Assembly (NCBI GenBank): GCA_964432595.1
Contig: CAYSOF010000006.1
Coordinates: forward strand, 265,336-329,335
Origin: DASYLJ01 sp964432595
GTDB lineage: Bacteria > Desulfobacterota > Binatia > DP-6
Direction: 5' to 3'
Length of the DNA: 64,000 nt
Part shown: in pieces, positions 44,049 through 55,320 of the stretch
Numbering within the stretch: the first letter of the stretch is position 1
Layout of the letters: each line of letters begins with the position of its first letter
The notes under the pieces: generated by a model
Told to the model about the DNA's origin: nothing
The model's database searches: none
Seen by the model: only the letters and a program-made list of their open reading frames with translations
Program-made: the position numbers and the translations under genes

Positions 44049-44737
44049 ATGACGCAGTCCGATCCGCGCCCCCCGCGCCCGATTCACTCGCGCATCGCCG
44101 TCGCCGGCGTCATTGCCTGGTTGCTTTCGGTCGCCGGCAGCTTGCTGGCGCTCACCGCCTACGACACCGCCCCCGGCATCGCCGCCACCGCGCCGCGCAC
44201 GTGGCCCGCCGACAGCCGGCTCGCGCACGACGACGGCCGCGCGACGCTGCTGCTCGTGCTGCACCCGCACTGCCCCTGCTCGCGGGCCAGCGTCGAGGAG
44301 CTCGCGGAGATGCTGCCGGCGGTGGCCGGCCGCGCCCGCGTCCACGTGCTGGTCGTGGCACCCGCGGGCACCGCACCGGGCTGGTCCGACGGCGATCTCG
44401 CCGACCGCGTCGCGTCCCTGCCCGGCGTCGAGGCGACGATCGACGCGGGCGGCGTCGAGGCGGCACGCTTCGGCGCGGTCACCTCGGGTCAGACCTACGT
44501 CTTCGACGCCGCCGGCACGATGCGGTTCAGCGGCGGCATCACGCCGGCGCGCGGCCATCGCGGCGATCGTGCGGGACGCGACGCCGTCGTCGCCGCGCTG
44601 ACTGCCGTACCCGAGGTGGTCGACCGCCACGTCTTCGGCTGTGCGCTCGGCGGGACCACGCCCCCGTCCGGGCTGCTCGACGCCTGGCGCAGCGCGCTCC
44701 GCACGCTGCAGCGCCGCTGGCGCGGCGAGGCATCGGC

Positions 44738-44741
<4 letters not shown>
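44049..44741 (+). CDS. RedB-like membrane-anchored thioredoxin-fold protein
   Basis: A 230-residue protein with one N-terminal membrane anchor (VAGVIAWLLSVAGSLLALTAY). The periplasmic domain has a thioredoxin-like core: LLLVLHPHCPCSRASVEEL, with CPC in place of the usual CxxC, then a strand-helix-strand ending SGQTYVFDAAGTMRFSGGIT. This matches proteins annotated RedB in planctomycetes and deltaproteobacteria, which lack a proven role. The ATG at 44049 is preferred because the upstream nine residues carry no homology. The gene overlaps the hybrid kinase gene by four bases (ATGA), a pairing I believe recurs in other genomes, so it may modulate that sensor. Confidence 0.78.
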
Positions 44742-47347
<2,606 letters not shown>

Positions 47348-47364
47348 CCGCCGGTACCTCGGAG

Positions 47365-47641
47365 GTAATTTCGCTGCTCGTCGACATGCACCGCGCGCTC
47401 GTGCGGACGCGGGACGCCGGGCTGCAGTCGTTGCTCGACGCGCTGCTGGCGTACCCGGGCGTGCCGGCGCGGTGGCGCGAGCCGGACCTGGCGCCGCCGC
47501 CGGGAGTCACCATGGGACTTCGCGATGGAGCTCGACGGCGTGGTGTCGCGCTACTTCGGCACCGTGATCACGCTCGGCATGCCGCAGGACGTGACGCTCG
47601 ACGAGCTGTTCATCGAGACGTTCTTCCCGGCCGACGGCTGA
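47365..47641 (+). pseudogene. Frameshifted C-terminal remnant of a MmyB-like XRE-family regulator
   Basis: In frame from 47365 the translation includes LLVDMHRALVRTRD and LLDALLAYPGVPARWREPDL. Near 47511-47518 the frame changes, and from 47525 it continues DGVVSRYFGTVITLGMPQDV and then ELFIETFFPADG to the stop at 47639-47641. Both pieces match the last third of MmyB-like ligand-binding domains, which normally follow an XRE helix-turn-helix. The helix-turn-helix and first two thirds are absent, and the break needs a net one-base shift. It starts just after the kinase stop, so the kinase gene or an insertion has probably replaced the rest. Confidence 0.75.
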
Positions 47642-47713
47642 GCGCGTTTGGTTCCGTCACCGGGTGCGCAATGGCCCTCTGGCGTGGCCCCGCCTCGCGT
47701 AGGATGGGGGCGC

Positions 47714-48145
47714 ATGGGCACTCCGGCCGCGTTCGTGCAGGCGTTCCAGCGCTACTGGGCGGCGCCGAAGCTCGAGATGCTCGACGGCATCCTGCATCCC
47801 GACGTCGTGCTCATCCAGCCGCTGTCGCGGCCGGCGCGCGGCCTCGCGCACGCGAAGCGGCAGTTCGCGCGCATCTTCGCGCTGATCCCCGACCTGCACG
47901 CCGAGGTCGACGGGTGGTCCGCGGCCGGCGACGTCGTCTACATCGAGTTCCGGCTGATCGGCACGCTCGGCGGACGGCGCCTCGAGTGGCCCGCGATCGA
48001 TCGCTTCCATCTGCCGGGACCGCTCGCGACGGAGCGGGTCAGCTACTTCGACTCGCTGCCGATCCTCGCGGCGCTGCTGACGCGGCCGTCGTGCTGGCCG
48101 CGCGCCATCCGCTCGGGCATCTGGCGCAGCATGCTCGGCGGCTAA
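47714..48145 (+). CDS. NTF2/SnoaL-like protein
   Basis: A 143-residue protein with the cone-shaped SnoaL/NTF2 fold signature: an N-terminal helix (AFVQAFQRYWAAP), HPDVVLIQPLSRPARGLAH, then DLHAEVDGWSAAGDVVYIEFRLIG with the alternating strands, and FHLPGPLATERVSYFDSLPIL. Many such proteins are isomerases, hydratases or binding proteins for small organic molecules; no catalytic residue set is decisive here. ATG 47714 was chosen because it begins the first helix. The TAA stop lies at the edge of a palindromic intergenic element (48142-48246). Confidence 0.82.
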   Translation: MGTPAAFVQAFQRYWAAPKLEMLDGILHPDVVLIQPLSRPARGLAHAKRQFARIFALIPDLHAEVDGWSAAGDVVYIEFRLIGTLGGRRLEWPAIDRFHLPGPLATERVSYFDSLPILAALLTRPSCWPRAIRSGIWRSMLGG

Positions 48146-48246
48146 AACGCCGACCCAAGACTTCGTCTCGGGTCGGATGGGAACGCGAGCGTGTAGCGTT
48201 CGTGGTCCGCTCTCGAGGCGAGACGCAGTCTCGGCTCGACTTTAGT
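48142..48246. repeat. Palindromic element with two 3-base-loop hairpins between converging genes
   Basis: The ends are inverted: CTAAA at 48142 and TTTAG to 48245. Inside, hairpin 1 (48151-48175) is CGACCCAAGAC, loop TTC, GTCTCGGGTCG with one mismatch; hairpin 2 (48214-48238) is the same type in the other orientation with loop GCA. The stop codons of both converging genes (TAA at 48143-48145 and TAA at 48244-48242) lie inside the inverted ends. It probably acts as a bidirectional terminator; related hairpins are at 51482 and 63878. Confidence 0.75.
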
Positions 48247-48667
48247 ATCGCTGCGTGGTGAACGTGCCGACGGCGACCGCGCCGCCGGTGCAGCCGTCGT
48301 AGATGCAGTACCAGAACGAGCGCGGGCCGGGCGGGCGCGGCGTCGGCGGCCCCTGGACGTAGACGTCGCATTGCAGCTGGCAGACGACGTTGCGGCCCGG
48401 ATACGACAGCGTGCCCGTCATCGTCTCGATGCCGGGGCTCGCCTGCGACAGCGTGCCGCGGATCTGGCCGACCCGCGCCACGCACGCGCCGTTGCCCGGC
48501 CGGCGGCAGCGGAGCGCGCCGCCGACGCTGCTGCCGTTCACCTGCGGGCGCCAGCGGATGCGCGACTGCGCGGCGGTGTACGCGTTCGTGGCGAAGCCGA
48601 ACCAGTGGGCCTCGGCCGCCGGCGCCGCGAGCAGCACGGCGAGCGCCAGGAGAGCGATGCGCGACAT
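48242..48667 (-). CDS. Small secreted protein with predicted N-terminal His
   Basis: A 141-residue exported protein. Residues 1-20 form a signal peptide ending AAEA; the mature protein would start HWFGFATNAY. It has six Cys (LRCRRPGNGACVARVG, VVCQLQCDVYVQG, YCIYDGCTGG) that could make three disulphides, and a Pro-rich loop. I do not recognise a family. ATG 48667 fits the signal; the longer frame to 49411 runs through the GST gene on the other strand and was rejected. It converges with the NTF2-like gene across the palindromic element and is divergent from the GST gene. Confidence 0.72.
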   Translation of the reverse strand: MSRIALLALAVLLAAPAAEAHWFGFATNAYTAAQSRIRWRPQVNGSSVGGALRCRRPGNGACVARVGQIRGTLSQASPGIETMTGTLSYPGRNVVCQLQCDVYVQGPPTPRPPGPRSFWYCIYDGCTGGAVAVGTFTTQRY

Positions 48668-48757
48668 GCGCCGTCGTCGCACGATGGCAGGCGGGCGACC
48701 ATCGCATGGATGGGGGAGCCTTGACGCTTCCGCACCGAGGGCAGTACGTGCTCGACG

Positions 48758-49384
48758 ATGATCGTCGTCCACCACCTGAACGAGTCGCGCTCGCAGCGGA
48801 TCCTCTGGCTCCTCGAGGAGCTGGGCGTCCCGTACGAGATCCGCCCCTACACCCGCGATGCGACGACGAGCCTGGCGCCGCCCGAGCTGCTCGCGGTGCA
48901 TCCCCTCGGCAAGTCGCCGGTGATCACCGACGGCGACGTGACGATGGCCGAGTCGGGCGCGATCGTCGACTACCTGATCCGTCACTACGGCACGGGCCGC
49001 TTCCAGCCCGATCCATCGTCCAAAGACTACGATCGCTACGTGCACTGGATGCACTACGCCGAGGGCTCGGCGATGCTGCCGCTGATGCTGCATCTCTATC
49101 TGATGCGCATCGGCGACGCGGGCGCGCCGCTCATGCCGCGCGTCGAGAGCGAGGAGAACAACCACCTCGGCTACGTCGAGCGGTCCCTGGAAGGCCGCCA
49201 GTTCCTGGTCGGCGACGACCTGACGGGCGCCGACGTGCAGATGACGTTCGTCGTCGAGGTGGCGCGCATGTTCGGCCGGCTGCAGAACCGCCCGAACCTC
49301 AGCGCCTACCTCGACCGCATGCACGCGCGCCCGGCCTTCAAGCGCGGGATCGAGCGCGGCGGCTCGTACATGCTCGGCAGCTAG
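48758..49384 (+). CDS. Glutathione S-transferase
   Basis: A 208-residue cytosolic GST. The thioredoxin-like N-terminal domain begins MIVVHHLNESRSQRILWLLEE, with Ser12 or Arg near the usual active-site position. HPLGKSPVITDGDVTMAESGAIVDYL contains the cis-Pro and the Glu-Ser pair that bind glutathione. The helical C-terminal domain has LVGDDLTGADVQMTF, a typical N-capping box. The nearest kind is the proteobacterial/yeast-like GST that conjugates small electrophiles. The stop codon TAG is formed by the left end of a 165-base palindromic element, which begins at the T of that codon. Confidence 0.93.
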   Translation: MIVVHHLNESRSQRILWLLEELGVPYEIRPYTRDATTSLAPPELLAVHPLGKSPVITDGDVTMAESGAIVDYLIRHYGTGRFQPDPSSKDYDRYVHWMHYAEGSAMLPLMLHLYLMRIGDAGAPLMPRVESEENNHLGYVERSLEGRQFLVGDDLTGADVQMTFVVEVARMFGRLQNRPNLSAYLDRMHARPAFKRGIERGGSYMLGS

Positions 49385-49546
49385 TGTCCCGAGCCGGAAG
49401 TTCGTTGCCAAAGATCGGGTGGGATCGCGGTGCCCGGCAAGGCGCGACGACGAGTCATAGTGGAGCCTATGCCGAGGAGGAGCAACGCAGCCGGGCGCCG
49501 TGAGACCGCCCGAGATTTGGTGACGAACTTCCGGCTCGGGACACTA
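49382..49546. mobile_element. 165-base MITE-like palindromic element with perfect 24-base terminal inverted repeats
   Basis: The left end begins TAGTGTCCCGAGCCGGAAGT and the right end is its exact reverse complement over 24 bases, ending in CTA. The two halves (79 and 80 bases) remain alignable as inverted repeats to a six-base central loop (49461-49466), with roughly 70% match. A TA at each end suits the target duplication of IS630/Tc1-mariner type elements; there is no coding capacity. The TAG of the GST gene and the TAG of the converging DUF3293 gene are both formed by the element ends. It could be a MITE or a bidirectional terminator derived from one. Confidence 0.75.
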
Positions 49547-50011
49547 GGCGACCTTCGTCACGTGCAACCAGACGCCGCGGACGTCGTCCGCGCGGCGATT
49601 GCCGTCGCCGAGCGTACGCCGGCCGCGCGTCACGACGAAGATGGCGTGCTGGCCGTACGTGACCGCGACCTGCGAGACCTCGTCGCGCGTCAGGCCCCAG
49701 ACGGCGAAGCTGTGCTCCTCCCACGTCCGGTCCTCGGACCGGCCGACGATCGGGCGCACCGACGCGCCGCGCGCGCGGAGATCGTCGTGCAGCCGGACGT
49801 TCGCGGCGTCGTTCTCCGCGCGTGACCGCGGCGTCGAGTCGGGATTCCACGCCGTGACGACGGCGAACGCCTCGGGCAGGTCCCACGCCGCGCACGGCGC
49901 CTGCGCGCCGACCGGACACGCCTCGAAGCGCCGGCCGCGGGCGTCGACGTAGTCGAACCACGTCGCGTGATACCGGTCGGCCATCGAGACGGGCAGCGGC
50001 GGCGGGCGCAT
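49544..50011 (-). CDS. DUF3293 protein
   Basis: A 155-residue soluble protein with the family pattern: YHATWFDYVDARGRRF, then FAVVTAWNPDSTPRSRAEND with Asn-Pro and the conserved Glu-Asn, then GRSEDRTWEEHSFAVWGL and VAVTYGQHAIFVV. DUF3293 proteins have no established function. Start ATG 50011 was taken; ATG 49984 (MADRYHATW) is nine residues shorter and fits the domain start as well. The stop TAG is formed by the right end of the palindromic element at 49382-49546, and the gene converges on the GST gene. Confidence 0.82.
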   Translation of the reverse strand: MRPPPLPVSMADRYHATWFDYVDARGRRFEACPVGAQAPCAAWDLPEAFAVVTAWNPDSTPRSRAENDAANVRLHDDLRARGASVRPIVGRSEDRTWEEHSFAVWGLTRDEVSQVAVTYGQHAIFVVTRGRRTLGDGNRRADDVRGVWLHVTKVA

Positions 50012-50100
50012 GTCCCGGGTATATCGGCCGCCGGGTCCGGCGACGACCGTCATCCGGTGCGCGGGGTCGCGCGTAGGGTCACCGGAGGAGGCCTTCGCCG

Positions 50101-50181
50101 ATGCTCACCATCCTGCTCGTCGCCGCCGCCGCGCTCATGGTCGGGACGCCCATCGCCGCCCGGGGCGCCGGCTCGCGCTGA
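50101..50181 (+). CDS. Possible 26-residue membrane peptide
   Basis: The frame ATG 50101 to TGA 50181 encodes MLTILLVAAAALMVGTPI followed by AARGAGSR, a single hydrophobic helix with a basic tail. A strong ribosome site, GGAGGAGG at 50084-50091, lies nine bases before the ATG, which is rare in this window. No homologue is known to me. It sits 114 bases before the AraC-type regulator. Because hydrophobic Ala/Leu frames arise easily at high GC, the call rests mainly on the ribosome site. Confidence 0.42.
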   Translation: MLTILLVAAAALMVGTPIAARGAGSR

Positions 50182-50294
50182 TCAGAAGCCGTATCGACCC
50201 CAGCATCGACATGGCGGCTGCGATACCGCTCCGTCCGCCGACTCCACGTCCCGGCTGGGCAGATGTGCCCGACTTTTGGTAAGACCCCGCCGTC

Positions 50295-51389
50295 GTGGCT
50301 CGCGCCGGCACCCGCCTTCTGACGCCCGTCCGCCAGGCCCGCCGGCCGTCCCGGCCGGCGCCTGCGGCGGCCAACGTCACGATCTCCGGCTCGTGGACGC
50401 GGATGATGGTCCACGGCCTGCAGCGCGTGGGCATCGACACCCGCGCCGTCTCCCTGGCCGCCGCCACCTCGCACGCCCTCCTGACCGACCCGGATGCCCG
50501 GGTGCCCGAGATGGTGCTGCGCCGGGTGTGGCGCGAGGCGGCGCGGCACTCCGACGATCCCTACCTCGGCCTGCACACCGGCGAGCTGGCCGGCGCGCCC
50601 CTCAACAACGCGCTCATGTACATCATCCTGATGAGCCGCGACCTCGAGGACGGCCTGCGCCGCGCCGTGCGCTTCCAGTCGCTGATGGCGCACGGCCGCG
50701 ACATCTTCCGCATCCGTCGCGACGGCGAGAGCATCGTGCTGGTGCTGCCCGATCTGCAGGGCGCGCCCGGCGAGACGAGCCGGCACGAGGTCGAGTTCAC
50801 GATGGTGGTCGTGGCGCGCTTCATCGACTTCGCGCTGCAGTCCGATCGGTGGCGCCGCGAGGTCCACTTCGCGCACGCGCTCACCGCCGACCGTGCCGAG
50901 TACGAGCGCATCTTCCAGTGCCGCGCGCGCTTCTCGCAACGCGAGAACGGCTTCGTCATCCCGCGCGACGTCATGCGCCAACCCTGCGCGCACCACAGCG
51001 CCGAGCTGCTGCGCGTGCTCGAAGCCGACTCCGAGCAGGCGATGCGTCGCCTCGACGAGCACACGCTGACGAGCCAGGTCCGCGCGGTCGTCTCGGCGCG
51101 CCTCGGCAACGGCGGCTGCGACGTCGCGTCGGTGGCCGCCACCCTGCACCTGAGCGTGCGGACGCTGCAGCGCCGGCTGCACACCGAGCACACGTCCTTC
51201 GACGGCATCGCCGACGACGCCCGCCGCAAGATCGCCCTCGAGCTGGTCACCGGCAACGTCGTCCTGAGCGACCTCGGCCGCCGCCTGGGCTTCTCCGACG
51301 GCCGTGCGTTCCTGAGGGCGTTCCGCCGCTGGACAGGGGCAACGCCAACGGCATACCGCGCTGCGGCAATCCCGCAACCTTCGGCCTGA
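50295..51389 (+). CDS. AraC-family transcriptional regulator (arabinose-binding-like N-domain)
   Basis: A 364-residue regulator of the OruR/ArgR-like AraC subgroup. Residues ~60-240 form the Arabinose_bd-type sensor domain (MVLRRVWREAARHSDDPYLGL, then FARARFSQREN-like region around residue 210). The C-terminal DNA-binding part has two helix-turn-helix units: VASVAATLHLSVRTLQRRLH and LSDLGRRLGFSDGRAFLRAFRRW followed by TGATPTAYR, the usual AraC signature. The effector is unknown. The GTG start at 50295 is uncertain because the first ~30 residues are low-complexity; a later start is possible. No obvious target gene is adjacent other than the small ORF upstream. Confidence 0.88.
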   Translation: MARAGTRLLTPVRQARRPSRPAPAAANVTISGSWTRMMVHGLQRVGIDTRAVSLAAATSHALLTDPDARVPEMVLRRVWREAARHSDDPYLGLHTGELAGAPLNNALMYIILMSRDLEDGLRRAVRFQSLMAHGRDIFRIRRDGESIVLVLPDLQGAPGETSRHEVEFTMVVVARFIDFALQSDRWRREVHFAHALTADRAEYERIFQCRARFSQRENGFVIPRDVMRQPCAHHSAELLRVLEADSEQAMRRLDEHTLTSQVRAVVSARLGNGGCDVASVAATLHLSVRTLQRRLHTEHTSFDGIADDARRKIALELVTGNVVLSDLGRRLGFSDGRAFLRAFRRWTGATPTAYRAAAIPQPSA

Positions 51390-51481
51390 CCCCAGCCGCA
51401 GCAGTATGCCGCGCCGGCTTCGCCGAGGCTTCGCCGGCCGCGGCATGCAGGCTTCTCGGAGCGCCGTGCTCCACCAATCCT

Positions 51482-51506
51482 CGAGCCGAGACATGGTCTC
51501 GGCTCG
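51482..51506. terminator. Perfect 11-bp hairpin with ATG loop
   Basis: CGAGCCGAGAC, loop ATG, GTCTCGGCTCG. It lies 93 bases after the AraC gene stop and 71 bases before the DUF4215 gene start, in a 187-base gap without other features. It belongs to the same hairpin family as 48151, 48214 and 63878 (11-bp arms around a three-base loop). There is no T-tract. Confidence 0.65.
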
Positions 51507-51576
51507 CGCGTTGGCGCCTAGGGTCTAGCAGTTTGGCGCGCACGGCCACACGGCCGCACGGTACACCCCGCCGGGC

Positions 51577-54500
51577 ATGAACCAGGATGGTTCGAGAGGC
51601 TCGACCCGCGGCGCTCGTCGGTGGTTCCTCGCACTCGCCGTCGTCCTGACCGCATCCGCCACTTCTTCGGCCCACGCCCAGGTCACGTCACGGGACCGGA
51701 CGTGCATCGCCACCTTCAACAAGGGGATGCGCGACGTCGCCCGCGCCCAGGGCAAGGTCGTCTCGTCGTGCCTCAAGTCGTTCGCCAAGGGCGCGCTGGT
51801 CGTCACGCCGGAGTCATGCGTGCTGGCCGACGCCGGCGGACGCGTCGCCAAGGCGACCGCGGCGCTGCAGAAGAAGCTCGACGCCGCCTGCGCCGGTGCA
51901 GCGCCGACGTTCGGCATGACGGCGCCGGCGCCGTCGATGGCGCGCGCGGCACTCGGCGAGGTCGGGCTGGTGCACGCGACGATCGGCCCCGACATCGACG
52001 GCGAGCTGATCCCGGAGGCGGTGCCGGCCTCGTGCCAGGCCAACGTCACCGACGCCCTCCTCCGCTGCGTCGACGCGCGCCGGCTGGCCTTCTCGAAGTG
52101 CGTGAAGGCGGGCCTCGCGTCCGGCCAGGTGACGAACGCCGCGTCGCTCGAGGCGACGTGCCTCGGCACCGGCGCCGCCAGCCAGCCCGACGCCAACCAC
52201 AAGATCGCGCGCTCGTGCGCCGGCCGCATTCCGCAGGTGATCGCCGGCCGCTGCCGCACCGTCGATCTCGAGGAGGCGTTCCCCGCATGCGCGACCGGCG
52301 ACGCCGGCGCGCTCGCCGCCTGTCTCGACGCGCAGGCCGCCTGCCAGGCGTGCCTGCTCCTGAACGAGGTCGACGGCCTCTCGCGCGACTGCGACGCCTT
52401 CGACGACGCCAACCCGGCCAACGGCACGTGCGGCCCCGAGTGCGCCGACGGCGTCCTTCAGAAGGAAGAGGCGTGCGACGACGGCGGCACCGCGGCCGGC
52501 GACGGCTGCGCCGCCGACTGCACCGTCGAGCAGGGCTGGTCGTGCAGCGGCTCGCCGAGCACGTGCAGCCCGAACTGCGGAAACGGCACGCTCGACGGCG
52601 AGGAGTCGTGCGACGACGGCGACACGACGAGCGGCGACGGCTGCTCCGCGACGTGCACCATCGAGGCCGGCTTCGGCTGCACCGGCGATCCGAGCGTCTG
52701 CACGCCGTCGTGCGGCAACGGCGCGATCCAGGCGTCGCTCGGCGAGTCCTGCGACGACGGCGACGGCGCGGCGGGCGACGGCTGCTCCGCCACGTGCCAC
52801 GTCGAGGAGGGCTGGCGCTGCACCGGTCAGCCGAGCGTCTGCACCTTCGTCTGCGGCAACGGCACGTTCGAGGCGGGCGAGACCTGCGACGACGGCGACG
52901 CGAGCGCCGGCGACGGCTGCTCCGGCACGTGCCGCATCGAGCCGGGTTGGCTCTGCGTCGGCCAGCCGAGCGTGTGCGCGCCGACCTGCGGCGACGGGCT
53001 CGTCCGCGGTGGCGAGACCTGCGACGACGGCAACGCGGTCGGCGGCGACGGCTGCTCGTTCTTCTGCAACGCCGAGGCCGGCTTCACCTGCGGCAGCGAG
53101 CCGAGCAACTGCATCGCGGTCTGCGGCGACGGCTTCGTGCGCGGCGCCGAGACTTGCGACGACGGCAACACCGCCGCCGCCGACGGCTGCTCCGCGCCGT
53201 TCTGTCTGCTCGAGCCGGGCTTCGCCTGCGTCGGGCAGCCGAGTGCCTGCGGGCTCACGTGCGGCAACGGCCTCCTCGACCTGCTCGAGGAGTGCGACGA
53301 CGGCGACCAGGCGAGCGGCGACGGCTGCAGCGCCACGTGCCGCGCCGAGACCGGCTTCGCGTGCGGCGGCCAGCCGAGCAGCTGCATCCTGTCGTGCGGC
53401 AACGGCGCCGTGCAGGGCGCCGAAACGTGCGACGACGGCAACGCGGTCGCCGGCGACGGCTGTAGCGCCAGCTGCCGCAACGAGTCGGGCTGGCTGTGCG
53501 CGAACCCCGGCCTGCCCTGCGCGCGCTTCCAGGTCTTCATCGACGGGCCGGCGCACGGCGCGTTCACCACGGCCGGCTCGGTGCTCGTCACCGGCCACTA
53601 CACCGCGCTGCCGCCGGGCCAGGCGTCGGTCACGATCAACGGCGTGGCGGCGGGCTCGGTGAACCCGTTCACGCGCACGTTCTCGCACACGCTGCCGCTC
53701 GACCAGGCGGCCATCTTCAATCCCGTGCGCGCGACGTTGACGAACCTGGCGAACGGCGACGACGTCCACGAGCGGCGCGTGATCGTCGCCGGCGAGTCGA
53801 CGCCGGACGGCGGCTTCTCGCTCGACAGCGTCGCGATGCGGCTCAACGACACCGCGCTCGACACGCTCGAGCCGGTCGTCGGCGTGCTCGCGTCGAGCCA
53901 GCTGAACCTCGGCACGTTGCTGCCGCCGGGCACCGTGCTCGCCGACCAGTGCTTCCTGCAGGTGATCGGCTGCTGGGGCCGGGCGAAGGTGAAGATCGGC
54001 AAGCCGTCGCCGACGTACACGGATCTCGCCCTGGCGCTCGACGCCAAGACCGGTGTCGTCGGCGCCGACATCACCATCAGCGGGCTCCGCGTCGACGTCG
54101 ACATCGACGGCAGCGGCCTCGTCCCCGACTGCGGCATCCGCATCACCGCGCAGTCGATGCCGCTCGCGGGCGACTTCGCGCTCGAGCCGAACCCCGAGGA
54201 TCCGAACTACATCGACGTGAACCAGGTCGGTCCGACCGACGTGGGCTTCGTCGGCTTCCACCACGAGTTCACCTACGGGCTCTGCCGCGCGCCGATCATC
54301 GGCGACATCATCCAGTCGCTGCTGCCCGACATCGAGGAGTTCGCGACGGGCGGCATCAGGGGCTTCCTCGGCGATCCCGACGGCCCGGGCGTGAACGACA
54401 GCCCGATCGCCGACGCCGTCGAGGCGACGCTCTCCGGCGTGGCGCTCGCGAGCCAGATCGGCTCGGGCCTGAACCTCGACTTCGACGCGCCGCTCTTCCA

Positions 54501-55320
54501 GGTCGTCGAGGACGAGACCGGCCTGACGCTCGGCGCCGACGCGCGCTTCGGCGTCAGCGTCGGTAACGGGCCGGGGCAGTGCCAGCCGCCGCCCGGCGCA
54601 CCGGACCTCGCGGGATCGTACGCACCGTCCGTCGCCTTCCCGCCGTTCGGCCCCACCACGCCGGTCGGCAACGTGCCCTATGGCGTCGGCATCGGCATCT
54701 CGCCGGCCGGCTTCAACCAGCTGCTGCGCGGACAGACCGAGTGCGGGCTCATGCGCACGTCGATCACGACGATCGACCTCGACGGCCCCGGCGGCACCGC
54801 GCCGCTGCCGCTCGACTCGAGCCTGCTCGCACTGATCGCGCCGGAGTTCGCGCAGCTGCCGCCGAACACGCCGCTCCGCATCGACGTCGCGCCGACGCTG
54901 GCGCCCGTCGTCACCGGCACCGCCGGACCGAACGGCGAGCTCACCGAGCTGCGCATCGCCCACGTGCGCATCGACTTCGTGCAGCCCGGCACCGAGACGC
55001 TGTGGCTGCGCGGCGCGTTCGACGCGCGGCTCGGCATGAGCCTCGCCTTCCTGCCCGACGGCTCCGGCCTGGGCGTCACCCTCGGCGAGCCGCGCATCGA
55101 GGACACGACGATGGCGATCGTCGTGAACCCGCTCGGCACCGACGAGGCGGCGCTCGAGACGCTGCTGCCGACGATCATCCGGCCGATGATCCCGAGCCTC
55201 GCCGGCGCCCTCTCGGCCTTCCCGGTGCCCAGCTTCTTCGGGCTCCAGCTGAGCGGCGTCGAGGTGTCGCTGAACGGCGCCTTCGGCTCGCTCTACGCCA
55301 ACCTGACTCCCGCTCCGTGA
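51577..55320 (+). CDS. Giant secreted protein with eight Myxococcus Cys-rich (DUF4215) repeats
   Basis: A 1247-residue exported protein. The signal peptide ends AHA near residue 34. A Cys-containing helical domain (~36-285) resembles the N-terminal units of the PHP protein at 37494. Residues ~289-648 are eight DUF4215 repeats of about 45 residues, each of the form CGNGxxxxxExCDDGN then GDGCSxxC and GxxC. An Ig-like domain follows (~650-735, FIDGPAHGAFTTAGSV), then a ~500-residue beta-rich region of unknown fold (CGIRITAQSMPLAGDFAL, RAPIIGDIIQSLLPDIEEF). No C-terminal membrane anchor is seen. Its TGA overlaps the ATG of the next gene (TGATG), the first link of a three-gene coupled operon. Confidence 0.88.
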   Translation: MNQDGSRGSTRGARRWFLALAVVLTASATSSAHAQVTSRDRTCIATFNKGMRDVARAQGKVVSSCLKSFAKGALVVTPESCVLADAGGRVAKATAALQKKLDAACAGAAPTFGMTAPAPSMARAALGEVGLVHATIGPDIDGELIPEAVPASCQANVTDALLRCVDARRLAFSKCVKAGLASGQVTNAASLEATCLGTGAASQPDANHKIARSCAGRIPQVIAGRCRTVDLEEAFPACATGDAGALAACLDAQAACQACLLLNEVDGLSRDCDAFDDANPANGTCGPECADGVLQKEEACDDGGTAAGDGCAADCTVEQGWSCSGSPSTCSPNCGNGTLDGEESCDDGDTTSGDGCSATCTIEAGFGCTGDPSVCTPSCGNGAIQASLGESCDDGDGAAGDGCSATCHVEEGWRCTGQPSVCTFVCGNGTFEAGETCDDGDASAGDGCSGTCRIEPGWLCVGQPSVCAPTCGDGLVRGGETCDDGNAVGGDGCSFFCNAEAGFTCGSEPSNCIAVCGDGFVRGAETCDDGNTAAADGCSAPFCLLEPGFACVGQPSACGLTCGNGLLDLLEECDDGDQASGDGCSATCRAETGFACGGQPSSCILSCGNGAVQGAETCDDGNAVAGDGCSASCRNESGWLCANPGLPCARFQVFIDGPAHGAFTTAGSVLVTGHYTALPPGQASVTINGVAAGSVNPFTRTFSHTLPLDQAAIFNPVRATLTNLANGDDVHERRVIVAGESTPDGGFSLDSVAMRLNDTALDTLEPVVGVLASSQLNLGTLLPPGTVLADQCFLQVIGCWGRAKVKIGKPSPTYTDLALALDAKTGVVGADITISGLRVDVDIDGSGLVPDCGIRITAQSMPLAGDFALEPNPEDPNYIDVNQVGPTDVGFVGFHHEFTYGLCRAPIIGDIIQSLLPDIEEFATGGIRGFLGDPDGPGVNDSPIADAVEATLSGVALASQIGSGLNLDFDAPLFQVVEDETGLTLGADARFGVSVGNGPGQCQPPPGAPDLAGSYAPSVAFPPFGPTTPVGNVPYGVGIGISPAGFNQLLRGQTECGLMRTSITTIDLDGPGGTAPLPLDSSLLALIAPEFAQLPPNTPLRIDVAPTLAPVVTGTAGPNGELTELRIAHVRIDFVQPGTETLWLRGAFDARLGMSLAFLPDGSGLGVTLGEPRIEDTTMAIVVNPLGTDEAALETLLPTIIRPMIPSLAGALSAFPVPSFFGLQLSGVEVSLNGAFGSLYANLTPAP

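Noticed and set aside
51814..54963. 1049-codon minus-strand open frame opposite the DUF4215 gene
   Set aside because: Antisense shadow; the plus strand encodes regular Cys-rich repeats with a signal peptide.
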